Shown here in pieces: positions 1 to 5,615 of a DNA stretch of 5,615 nt. Source of the DNA: Verrucomicrobiota bacterium (lineage in GTDB: Bacteria > Verrucomicrobiota > Verrucomicrobiia > Limisphaerales > UBA11358); the NCBI GenBank assembly GCA_021323835.1, contig JAJPKI010000329.1, forward strand, positions 1-5,615. Direction: 5' to 3'. The notes beneath the pieces are model-generated. The model did not search any database. It was not told where the DNA came from and was given only the letters and a program-made list of their open reading frames with translations. Numbering within the stretch: position 1 is the stretch's first letter; each line of letters opens with the position of its first letter. The translations under genes were made by a program, and so were the position numbers.

Positions 1-732
1 GTTCCCGACCAGCGCGCGATTGAAATGCTGGTCGTGGAATATGCGGACGGTGCGACCGATTACACGCCGCGCGCCGGCTCGGATTTGCAGGGTTACTGGC
101 GCGGAACAGAAATGTGGGGCAACAGTCCGTGGCCGGTGGCTTTGAAAATTACCGAACCACAGAATGGACATTTCCGTGCACAATTTCGCAACATGTGGTT
201 CAGCCCGCAATTCGCCGCAGCCTCGTCGGTGACTTACAATCCGCCGAAAGTGCGCGTGGAATTTCCCGAGCCTGCCCGCGTCTTTGAAGGCGAAATCAAC
301 AGCGAGCACACGGAAATTGTCGGAACCTTGCGCTACGTCAACACCAACGCCGTCAACACGCCGTATCCGATGACCGTGAAATTGGCCGACCCGAAGGTAG
401 TCGCTGCGCTTGATGCACAAAAAGATTTTCACAGCGCCGATGAAAATGATTTGGCCGGACATTGGTCTGCAACCACCGGCGGTGATGAATGGAAATTGGA
501 CATCGCGCATTTGCCCGAAGGTAAATGGTCGGCATCGCTCACGTTGCCCGGCTGGAACGACGGCATCGGCGACACGCTGTTTGAAAATGGCGCGGACGTG
601 CGAATCGAATTTGCGTATCGGCGCATGGCCACGTTCATTGGAAAAATTGAAAATGGAAAATTGACCGGCACGATGCAAAGAGACCGCAAAGGAACGCCAG
701 AGCCGATTATCTTTGAGCGGAACAGAAATTAA
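1..732 (+). CDS. Protein of unknown function, 5'-truncated, with two tandem beta-rich C-terminal domains
   Basis: The frame is open from the first base to the TAA at 730-732, giving 243 visible residues. The first in-frame ATG (base 25) lies inside a continuing segment, VPDQRAIEMLVVEYADG, so the true start is probably left of the window. Residues here are counted from base 1. Two related modules follow: about 28-129 (opens DLQGYW) and about 150-239 (opens DLAGHW). Each then has a W-x-L-x-I-type strand, a VR[VI]EF strand (84-88 and 200-204), an F-x-G-[EK]-I strand (95-99 and 212-216) and a GT[LM] turn. This suggests duplication of a small beta-barrel or beta-sandwich. No membrane segment or catalytic motif is visible. 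The N-terminal fragment resembles, from memory, the end of the TIGR03435 soil-associated family (pattern 'GLKL-x-P-...-EMLVVE'). That link is tentative because the main part of the protein is missing. Function unknown. Confidence 0.8.
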   Translation, partial: VPDQRAIEMLVVEYADGATDYTPRAGSDLQGYWRGTEMWGNSPWPVALKITEPQNGHFRAQFRNMWFSPQFAAASSVTYNPPKVRVEFPEPARVFEGEINSEHTEIVGTLRYVNTNAVNTPYPMTVKLADPKVVAALDAQKDFHSADENDLAGHWSATTGGDEWKLDIAHLPEGKWSASLTLPGWNDGIGDTLFENGADVRIEFAYRRMATFIGKIENGKLTGTMQRDRKGTPEPIIFERNRN

Positions 733-758
733 TTTAACAGAACCGTTGCATCTCTGTG

Positions 759-795
759 GAAAAATTTTTCGCAGAAAGCCATCAACCAATATTGG
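759..795. repeat. Two perfect palindromes in the spacer before rsmI
   Basis: GAAAAATTTTTC (759-770) and CCAATATTGG (786-795) are both perfect palindromes, 12 and 10 bp. The first sits in a longer imperfect dyad, 754-774, flanked by CTG and CAG. Neither has a loop plus T-run arrangement that would make a convincing Rho-independent terminator. They could be protein-binding sites or chance. They lie just after the stop codon of the left-edge gene and more than 100 bases before rsmI. Confidence 0.4.
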
Positions 796-800
796 GCGGT

Positions 801-870
801 AAGCGTTAAACCCCGGCCGAGGTGGTCGAGAAAGTTCTAAAGCGGCTGCAACTAATCCCATCCAACGCTT
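801..870. repeat. 7-bp inverted repeat with 56-base spacing
   Basis: AAGCGTT (801-807) is the exact reverse complement of AACGCTT (864-870). The spacing resembles a tRNA acceptor stem, but the interior has no T-arm or anticodon arm, so it is not a tRNA. The right arm overlaps a small CCAA-CGCT-TTGG hairpin (862-873). Significance is uncertain. Confidence 0.3.
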
Positions 871-880
871 TGGATTTTCC

Positions 881-890
881 TTTCGCGAAA
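881..890. repeat. 10-bp palindrome upstream of rsmI
   Basis: TTTCGCGAAA is a perfect palindrome ending 20 bases before the rsmI start codon. Its position would suit an operator or another site affecting rsmI expression, but no known regulator motif is recognised and this remains inference. Confidence 0.35.
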
Positions 891-910
891 TTTTCTGTTT
901 AAGTCAAGAC

Positions 911-1603
911 ATGGACGCGTCATTGCCGCCGCTTACTGCCAGCACGCTTTACCTCGTCGCCACGCCGATTGGCAATCTGGAGGACATCACATTGCGTGCG
1001 CTGCGCGTCTTGCGCGAGTGCGACGTTGTCGCTGCCGAGGACACGCGGCGCAGTGGGCAATTGCTCAAGCATTTTCAAATCTCCAAACCGCTCTTGAGTT
1101 ATTTCCAATTTAACGAAGCCAAACGCAGCGAGGAAATCATCGAACGTCTCCGGCGCGGTGAAAAAATCGCGCTGGTCACGGATGCGGGCAGTCCGGGCAT
1201 TAGCGACCCGGGCGAACGCGTCGTGAAAGCGGCGATTGCGGAGGGTTTTCGCGTTGAATCCATTCCCGGTGCTTGCGCGTTGATTGCCGGATTGACGGCG
1301 AGCGGTTTGCCGACGGACGAATTTCATTTCGTCGGATTTCTGCCGCACAAATCCGGCCAGCGAAAAAATAAATTGGAATCGCTCAAGACAATTGAAGGCA
1401 CGCTGGTGTTTTACGAATCGCCGTATCGAATTGAGAAATTGCTCGGCGAATTAAATGAAGTTTTTCCCGACAGCGAAATTGTTCTCGCGCGTGAATTGAC
1501 GAAGAAGTTTGAAGAATTTCTTCGTGGCAAAGCAGCAAACCTTTTGGAGATTGCAAAGAAACGGAGTTTGAAAGGGGAGTTTGTTGTTTTAGTTTCAAAG
1601 TAA
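911..1603 (+). CDS. rsmI: 16S rRNA (cytidine(1402)-2'-O)-methyltransferase RsmI
   Basis: A cytoplasmic enzyme of the SAM-dependent tetrapyrrole (corrin/porphyrin) methyltransferase fold. The family 2'-O-methylates C1402 of 16S rRNA in the decoding centre. The 230 residues carry the family signatures in order: LVATPIGNLEDITLRAL (15-31), AAEDTRRSGQLL (41-52), the glycine-rich SAM-site segment LVTDAGSPGISDPG (88-101), PGACALIAGLTASGLP (119-134), GFLPHK (142-147), YESPYRI (168-174), ARELTKKFEEFLRG (193-206) and KGEFVVLV (221-228). It stops right after the methyltransferase core, so it lacks the roughly 50-residue C-terminal extension of longer homologues such as the E. coli protein. Short forms are normal in several phyla. 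The ATG at 911 is the natural start because the TPIGN motif follows at the usual distance. No Shine-Dalgarno sequence precedes it. The gene appears to stand alone, with 178 bases before it and 71 after it. Confidence 0.95.
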   Translation: MDASLPPLTASTLYLVATPIGNLEDITLRALRVLRECDVVAAEDTRRSGQLLKHFQISKPLLSYFQFNEAKRSEEIIERLRRGEKIALVTDAGSPGISDPGERVVKAAIAEGFRVESIPGACALIAGLTASGLPTDEFHFVGFLPHKSGQRKNKLESLKTIEGTLVFYESPYRIEKLLGELNEVFPDSEIVLARELTKKFEEFLRGKAANLLEIAKKRSLKGEFVVLVSK

Positions 1604-1606
1604 TAG

Positions 1607-1636
1607 CCGCAAAAGAACGCAAAAGGACGCAAATAC
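1607..1636. repeat. Degenerate decamer tandem repeat (GCAAAAGRAC)
   Basis: Almost directly after the rsmI stop codon there are three units: GCAAAAGAAC (1609-1618), GCAAAAGGAC (1619-1628) and a partial GCAAATAC (1629-1636), preceded by CC (1607-1608). The first two units differ at one base. The array is too short and too close-packed for a CRISPR. Similar GCAAAGAACGCAAAG-type arrays are, as I recall, scattered between genes in various environmental bacteria. It may be one copy of a dispersed repeat family. Confidence 0.6.
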
Positions 1637-1674
1637 TTTTTGAATTTTCTTCGAACTCACGCCACATTTTCCAA

Positions 1675-4017
1675 ATGAAACGGCTAGGGATTGTTTTCGG
1701 TTTGCTCTTCGGGTTCACTGCCATCGCAGCGGACACCAATTCGATTTATCACGATGGCTCGACTTCGCCGCAGCAAAGCTGGATTGATTTGAACAAAAAC
1801 GGCAGGAAGGACGTTTATGAAGACCCGTCGCAGCCCGTGGAAAAGCGCGTGAAGGATTTGCTCAAGCGCATGACACTCGACGAAGAAATCGGACAGCTCT
1901 GGCAATCGAACATGGGCACGAATTCAAACGTGACGATGGCGGAGCAATTACGTCGCGGTCGGGTCAGTTCGTATCTCAACGGTTCGGACTTGATTGAAAA
2001 TCCGGTGATGCGAAATAAATTGCAGCGCGTTGCGGTCGAGCAAAGTCGTTTGGGCATTCCGCTGATTTTCGGGCACGATTCCATTCACGGTTTTCGCACG
2101 GTGTTTCCAATTCCGCTGGCGCAAGCGTGCGCGTTCGACCCGGATTTATTTCGTCGCACGCAGGAAATTTCCGCGCGCGAATCGGCAGCGGCGGGAATTG
2201 ACTGGGTTTTTTCGCCGATGGTTGACCTTGGTCGCGACCCGCGCTGGGGACGCATCGCGGAAGGTTTCGGCGAAGACCCGTGGCTCGGCGCGCTCGACGG
2301 TGCGGCGAGCGTGCGCGGATTTCAGGGAGCCAATGTTGCGGACACAAATCACGTCGTCGCGTGCCTGAAACATTACGTCGGTTATGGCGCGGCGGAAGGC
2401 GGACGCGATTACAACACGACGGAAATTTCCGAATACACGCTGCGCAATTTTTATCTGCCGCAATTCAAGGCCGGCGTGGATGCGGGTGCGTTGACGGTGA
2501 TGAGCGCGTTCAACGATTTGTCGGGAATGCCCGCGAGCGCGAATCATCACACGCTCACGGAAATCCTCCGCGACGAATGGAAATTTCCCGGCTTCGTCGT
2601 CAGCGATTATCGCTCGGTGCTCGAATTGATTGAACACGGCGTTGCCGCCGACCAGACCGAAGCCGCGCGTCTCGGCCTCACGGCGGGTGTGGACATGGAA
2701 ATGGTTTCGACGACTTATCTCGCGACCGCTTCGGCGCAAATAAAGTCCGGCAAAATTGACAAAGCGGTTGTGGACGAAGCCTGCCGTCGCGTGCTGACGG
2801 TGAAATTTGAAAAAGGATTGTTCGACCATCCTTACGTGGACGAATCGCGTTGCGAAACGGCCTTTCTCAAACCGGATGCGATTCAACTTGCGCGCGAAGC
2901 GGCGGCGGAATCGTGCGTATTGCTGAAAAATGAAAATGGAATTTTGCCAATTTCAAAAGGTTCAAAAAAAATTGCGCTGATTGGTCCGCTTGGAAATGAC
3001 GCGATTGAAATGGTCGGCCCGTGGTTTTCCCGCGCGCACAGCAACGATGTCGTCACGCTTGCGGTCGGAGTTCGCGCGAAAATTTCTCCGGACGCGCTGA
3101 CCGTCGCGCGCGGTTGCGCAATCATAGAATCGGGCAAGAAACGTTCGATTCTGGAAACATTTCAGAAATTCAACGAAGTTCCGACCGGCGAAAATGAAAT
3201 TGCCGACGCCGTTGATTTGGCAAAAAATTCCGACGTGGTGATTCTCGCGCTTGGCGAGCCGGGCGATTGGAGCGGCGAAGACGGCAGCCGCAGTGATTTG
3301 GGTTTACCGGGACAACAACAAAAATTGTTCGATGAGCTTGCCGCCACCGGTAAACCGGTAATTGTCGTTTTGTTCAACGGCAGGCCGCTCGCGATTCCTT
3401 CGGTTGATAAAAAAGCCGCTGCGATTTTGGAAGCGTGGTTTCCGGGAATTCAAGGCGGCAACGGCGTTGCGGACATTTTATTTGGCGACGCGGAGCCGCA
3501 AGGTCGTTTGACGACGACGTTTCCCTACGATATCGGGCAGGTGCCGATTAACTACAATCATTTCAACACTGGTCGTCCCGGCATTGGTGAGTTCAAAGGC
3601 AATTATGCGGACGGTCCGAACGACCCGCTCTATCCATTTGGTTATGGGCTGGCCTATACCACATTTAAATTTGGCAACGTCGAAGTAAGTCCGGCAAATC
3701 CAAAAATGAAAGAGACTATCACCGCGCGTGTAACAATTCAAAATACCGGCGCGCGCGCGGGCATTGCTGTGCCGGAACTTTACATTCGCGATGTTGCGGC
3801 ATCTGCAGGGCCGCGACCAATTCGCGAATTGCGCGGGTTTCAAAAAGTTCTTCTACAGCCGGGTGAATCGCGCGAAGTAGAATTCAAACTTACTGACCAC
3901 GACCTTGGCTACTATGACCCGAAAGGGAATTGGCTGGTTGAACCGGGAAAATTTCAGGTCTGGATTTCTGAAAATTCTAATGCCGGCAAGCCAGTGGAAT
4001 TTACTCTTCAAAAATAA
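1675..4017 (+). CDS. bglX: Secreted family 3 glycoside hydrolase, BglX-type beta-glucosidase
   Basis: The GH3 family hydrolyses terminal non-reducing beta-D-glucosyl (sometimes xylosyl) residues with retention of configuration. The 780-residue length is close to E. coli BglX. A signal peptide is visible (MKR, hydrophobic stretch, AIAA before D20), so the enzyme is exported, probably to the periplasm. Residues 38-50 form an EF-hand-like loop (D38, N40, N42-G43, R44, D46, E49). The GH3 N-terminal barrel spans about 56-375, with GRDPRWGR (187-193 region), GEDP (199-202), KH (232-233) and the nucleophile D311 in VVSDY. The GH3 C-terminal domain spans about 414-655, with probable acid/base E535 in WSGEDGSRSD. 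A fibronectin-III-like domain follows the YPFGYGLAYTTF hinge (653-664) to about 770. The ATG at 1675 is supported by the signal peptide, and no Shine-Dalgarno sequence precedes it. No transporter or SusC/D-like genes adjoin. The exact substrate cannot be read from sequence alone. Confidence 0.93.
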   Translation: MKRLGIVFGLLFGFTAIAADTNSIYHDGSTSPQQSWIDLNKNGRKDVYEDPSQPVEKRVKDLLKRMTLDEEIGQLWQSNMGTNSNVTMAEQLRRGRVSSYLNGSDLIENPVMRNKLQRVAVEQSRLGIPLIFGHDSIHGFRTVFPIPLAQACAFDPDLFRRTQEISARESAAAGIDWVFSPMVDLGRDPRWGRIAEGFGEDPWLGALDGAASVRGFQGANVADTNHVVACLKHYVGYGAAEGGRDYNTTEISEYTLRNFYLPQFKAGVDAGALTVMSAFNDLSGMPASANHHTLTEILRDEWKFPGFVVSDYRSVLELIEHGVAADQTEAARLGLTAGVDMEMVSTTYLATASAQIKSGKIDKAVVDEACRRVLTVKFEKGLFDHPYVDESRCETAFLKPDAIQLAREAAAESCVLLKNENGILPISKGSKKIALIGPLGNDAIEMVGPWFSRAHSNDVVTLAVGVRAKISPDALTVARGCAIIESGKKRSILETFQKFNEVPTGENEIADAVDLAKNSDVVILALGEPGDWSGEDGSRSDLGLPGQQQKLFDELAATGKPVIVVLFNGRPLAIPSVDKKAAAILEAWFPGIQGGNGVADILFGDAEPQGRLTTTFPYDIGQVPINYNHFNTGRPGIGEFKGNYADGPNDPLYPFGYGLAYTTFKFGNVEVSPANPKMKETITARVTIQNTGARAGIAVPELYIRDVAASAGPRPIRELRGFQKVLLQPGESREVEFKLTDHDLGYYDPKGNWLVEPGKFQVWISENSNAGKPVEFTLQK

Positions 4018-4052
4018 AAACGCCTTCCACAAATGAAATTGCAGAAGGCGTT
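4008..4052 (-). terminator. Rho-independent terminator for the minus-strand basic-protein gene
   Basis: AACGCCTTC (4019-4027) and GAAGGCGTT (4044-4052) form a 9-bp stem. A 2x2 internal loop, three more pairs (CAA 4030-4032 with TTG 4039-4041) and a 6-base loop extend it. Read on the minus strand, the stem runs into TTTTTATTTTTG, an excellent T-rich tail. The hairpin starts 19 bases after the stop codon of the gene at 4071-4409. The same stem read on the plus strand is followed only by TTCG, so it is oriented for the minus strand. Confidence 0.8.
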
Positions 4053-4085
4053 CGTAAATGACCTGCGAAATTAGAGGCGTTTTTT
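4016..4085 (+). terminator. Possible alternative plus-strand terminator for bglX
   Basis: AAAAACGCCT (4016-4025) is the exact reverse complement of AGGCGTTTTT (4075-4084), which continues to a T-run through 4085. On the plus strand this gives a long-loop (49-base) hairpin ending in Ts just after the bglX stop codon. Its left arm is shared with the minus-strand terminator, and its right arm is the end of the convergent gene's coding sequence. The long loop and the Ts lying within the stem make this weaker than the minus-strand call. Confidence 0.35.
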
Positions 4086-4409
4086 GCCGGCAGCTTTTAC
4101 TTTGGCCCAGCGCGCTTTGGCGGCGGCGGCGATTTTGCGGCGCGCGACGGCGCTCATGGTTCGTTTTCCTTTTTGAGGAGCTTTCGCACCGCGAACTTTT
4201 GCCCAACGCGCTTTGGCGGCGGCAGAAATCTTTGCTTTAGCTGCCGCGCTCATTTTACGTTTGGCCTTGATGACTTTGCCAACGAATGAAGGTGTCGTGG
4301 CAACGATGACATTGGCCAATTGATGTTCGAGACGTTCCATCTCGGTCTTAATCTTCACGAGATGTTTAAGTTTATGAGCCGGCAGGTGTAATAGTTCTTT
4401 AATGTTCAT
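4071..4409 (-). CDS. Small Lys/Ala/Arg-rich repeat protein, probable nucleic-acid binding
   Basis: This 112-residue protein has two halves. Residues 1-45 look helical and may form a short coiled coil (HKLKHLVKIKTEMERLEHQL, 12-31). Residues 46-112 are strongly basic, almost entirely Lys, Arg and Ala, and hold two copies of a 26-residue unit: 51-76 and 83-108, spaced 32 residues apart and matching at 18 of 26 positions. Both share the core MSA....KI.AAAKARWAKV. The unit resembles the short helical repeats of small basic bacterial proteins and is loosely like NUMOD3 or histone-H1-type tails. Binding to DNA or RNA, perhaps as a nucleoid-associated protein, is inferred from composition. No enzyme motif, signal peptide or membrane segment is seen. 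The ATG (4407-4409) is the first in frame and has no Shine-Dalgarno sequence. The gene lies 73 bases downstream of the GlcD-like gene on the same strand and ends at a strong terminator. The repeats and the clean reading frame support a real gene. Confidence 0.8.
   Translation of the reverse strand: MNIKELLHLPAHKLKHLVKIKTEMERLEHQLANVIVATTPSFVGKVIKAKRKMSAAAKAKISAAAKARWAKVRGAKAPQKGKRTMSAVARRKIAAAAKARWAKVKAAGKKRL
4086..4259 (-). repeat. In-frame tandem repeat, two units with 96-base period
   Basis: Unit one covers 4182-4259 and unit two covers 4086-4163, separated by an 18-base linker. The most conserved DNA stretch is 17 identical bases, 4111-4127 and 4207-4223, encoding the Ala/Lys/Arg core before the conserved Trp. 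The period is an exact multiple of three (32 codons), so the repeat grows or shrinks without breaking the frame. Confidence 0.8.
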
Positions 4410-4482
4410 ATAGAGTTTTAGTATCGGATAGACGGGCGCAAAAGCAATGTTTATTTCCGGGACTATTCTGCAACTAAACAGA

Positions 4483-5615
4483 CTACTCGATGAACTTGCC
4501 GGGATTTAAAATATTATTTGGGTCAAGGGCCCGCTTTAGAGAGCGATGAAGTTCGCGAACTTCCAATGAAACCGCGAGCGGCCACCAGCGTTTTTTAGCG
4601 AGACCAATTCCATGTTCGCCGGTAATCGCGCCGTCATTTGCGATTATCCACTGAAACAAATCGTCCAAAGCCGCTTCACCGTGCTTACCGGCGTCGTCGT
4701 CATTTGCGTCCAACATGATATTGACGTGAATATTTCCGTCGCCGGCGTGACCAAAGCAGGCAATAGGTAAATTAATTTTCTTTTGCAACTTTGCGGTAAA
4801 TTGAAATAAATCTTCGAGTCGTCCGCGCGGAACGACGATGTCTTCATTCAATTTTTTTAAGCCAGTAGATTTGAGCGACGTGGAAAACACACGGCGAATT
4901 TCCCAAATCTTTTCACATTCGGCATCGCCAAGTCCGCGCTCGATAAAAAGTGGTTTAAATTTGCATGTGACCTTTTCAACTGCTGGCAGTTCGCTGCGAA
5001 CGGAATTGTTTTGACCGTCCAGTTCTACAATCAGATGCGCTTTGCAAATGCCGAGACGTTTACTGCCGGTGTATTTAGCGGCGGCGGCGAGTGTAAATTC
5101 ATCTGCCAATTCCAGTGCGCTAGGCAAAAATCCGGCGGCAAGAATGGCCTGCAACGCGCCGGTGGCATTACGCATGGAATTAAATCCAATGGCCATCGTC
5201 GCGCGAAATGGCGGAAGCGGAATCAGTTTCAACGTCGCTTCGGTCACAACGCCAAGCAATCCTTCCGAGCCGACGAACAACCGCGTCAAATCGAAGCCGG
5301 TTTTGTTTTTGTGCGTGCGTCCGCCGGTGTGAATAATCGTTCCATCGGCCAAAACAACTTCAAGACCTAAAACATAATCCCGTGTAACGCCATATTTCAA
5401 ACAGCGCGGACCGCCCGCATTGGTCGCGATGTTTCCGCCGATGAAATTGTTGGCGCGGCTTGCAGGGTCGGGCGGATAGAATAGTTTATTTTTTTCAACG
5501 GCGGCTTGAAGTTTGGCGGTGATGACCGCTGGTTGAACGACAGCGACAAAATCGCGCGCGTTAATTTCTAGAATTTTGTTCAATCGCTCAGTTGAAAGAA
5601 CAATTCCACCTTGAA
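4483..5615 (-). CDS. glcD: FAD-linked 2-hydroxy-acid oxidase/dehydrogenase, GlcD-like, N-terminus outside window
   Basis: This family (glycolate oxidase subunit GlcD, D-lactate dehydrogenase and relatives) oxidises 2-hydroxy acids to 2-keto acids with FAD. The frame is open to the window edge: before the TTG at 5583, in-frame codons read QGGIVLSTER, which is internal family sequence, so that TTG is a leucine and not a start. Counting from it as residue 1, visible signatures are YPPDPAS (36-42), the FAD-domain segment IGGNIATNAGGPRCLKYG (48-65), KNKTGFDLTRLFVGSEGLLG (92-111), the C-terminal oxidase domain's NEDIVVPRGRL (246-256), CFGHAGDGNIH (276-286, the His/Asp-rich metal or substrate site), GEHGIGLAKKRW (322-333) and DPNNILNPGK (354-363). 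About 100 N-terminal residues, including the first FAD loop, are missing from view. The stop is TAG at 4483-4485. Sequence alone does not separate glycolate from D-lactate or other hydroxy acids, and glcE/glcF partners would lie outside the window. Confidence 0.92.
   Translation of the reverse strand, partial: QGGIVLSTERLNKILEINARDFVAVVQPAVITAKLQAAVEKNKLFYPPDPASRANNFIGGNIATNAGGPRCLKYGVTRDYVLGLEVVLADGTIIHTGGRTHKNKTGFDLTRLFVGSEGLLGVVTEATLKLIPLPPFRATMAIGFNSMRNATGALQAILAAGFLPSALELADEFTLAAAAKYTGSKRLGICKAHLIVELDGQNNSVRSELPAVEKVTCKFKPLFIERGLGDAECEKIWEIRRVFSTSLKSTGLKKLNEDIVVPRGRLEDLFQFTAKLQKKINLPIACFGHAGDGNIHVNIMLDANDDDAGKHGEAALDDLFQWIIANDGAITGEHGIGLAKKRWWPLAVSLEVRELHRSLKRALDPNNILNPGKFIE

Noticed and set aside
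25..27. ATG as the true start of the left-edge gene
   Set aside because: The frame is open upstream to base 1 with protein-like sequence leading into it, and there is no ribosome binding site or signal peptide.
801..871. tRNA-like candidate, with 7-bp end arms about 70 bases apart
   Set aside because: There is no T-loop sequence, no plausible anticodon arm and no CCA or discriminator context, so only the end arms match.
920..1348. 142-codon minus-strand frame inside rsmI
   Set aside because: It is antisense to highly conserved RsmI motifs and has no recognisable domain.
1607..1636. CRISPR array
   Set aside because: The units are 10 bases, adjacent and without spacers, and no cas genes are present.
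2146..2886. 246-codon open frame on the minus strand inside bglX
   Set aside because: It lies opposite a well-supported GH3 gene and is rich in Arg, His and Phe, as expected for the antisense of this composition; no family motif is visible.
1675..4017. Polysaccharide utilisation locus around the GH3 gene
   Set aside because: No SusC/SusD pair, transporter, regulator or second carbohydrate-active enzyme lies within the window.
4420..4447. Promoter for the basic-protein gene (TTGCTT, 16-base gap, GATACT on the minus strand)
   Set aside because: The -35 box matches consensus at only three of six positions and the -10 box at four; the leader would be only a few bases, so co-transcription with the upstream gene is equally likely.
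5581..5583. TTG as the start codon of the GlcD-like gene
   Set aside because: In-frame codons upstream (QGGIVLSTER) continue typical family sequence to the window edge, so the gene is truncated rather than starting here.

Overview
The window looks like chromosomal DNA from a Verrucomicrobiota-type bacterium, perhaps of the Pedosphaerales/Limisphaerales group. This is an inference from gene style. Base composition is balanced. None of the three visible start codons has a clear Shine-Dalgarno sequence. There is a short Lys/Ala-rich protein with 'AAAAKARWAKVK' repeats, a GH3 enzyme with an EF-hand-like N-terminal loop, and a decamer repeat of the GCAAAAGAAC type. No rRNA, tRNA, CRISPR array, transposase or integrase was found, and no marker fixes the taxonomy.

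Layout: (1) bases 1-732, plus strand: the 3' part of a gene whose product ends in two tandem copies of a beta-rich domain of unknown function. (2) 733-910: a spacer unusually rich in perfect palindromes. (3) 911-1603, plus: rsmI, the 16S rRNA C1402 2'-O-methyltransferase. (4) 1604-1674: a short spacer starting with a decamer tandem repeat. (5) 1675-4017, plus: a secreted or periplasmic family 3 glycoside hydrolase of the BglX type. (6) About 4008-4085: a convergent termination region with two mutually exclusive hairpins. (7) 4071-4409, minus: a small, strongly basic repeat protein, probably nucleic-acid binding. (8) 4483 to the right edge, minus: a GlcD-type FAD-linked oxidase missing its N-terminus.

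The genes do not form one obvious pathway. rsmI is ribosome housekeeping, the GH3 enzyme releases sugars from beta-glucosides outside the cytoplasm, and the GlcD-like protein oxidises a 2-hydroxy acid. The GlcD-like gene and the basic-protein gene lie head to tail 73 bases apart on the minus strand and may be co-transcribed, ending at the strong terminator next to bglX. I see no complete undescribed system. The most unusual items are the tandem-domain C-terminus at the left edge, the palindrome cluster before rsmI, the shared-arm hairpins at 4016-4085 and the repeat-built basic protein.
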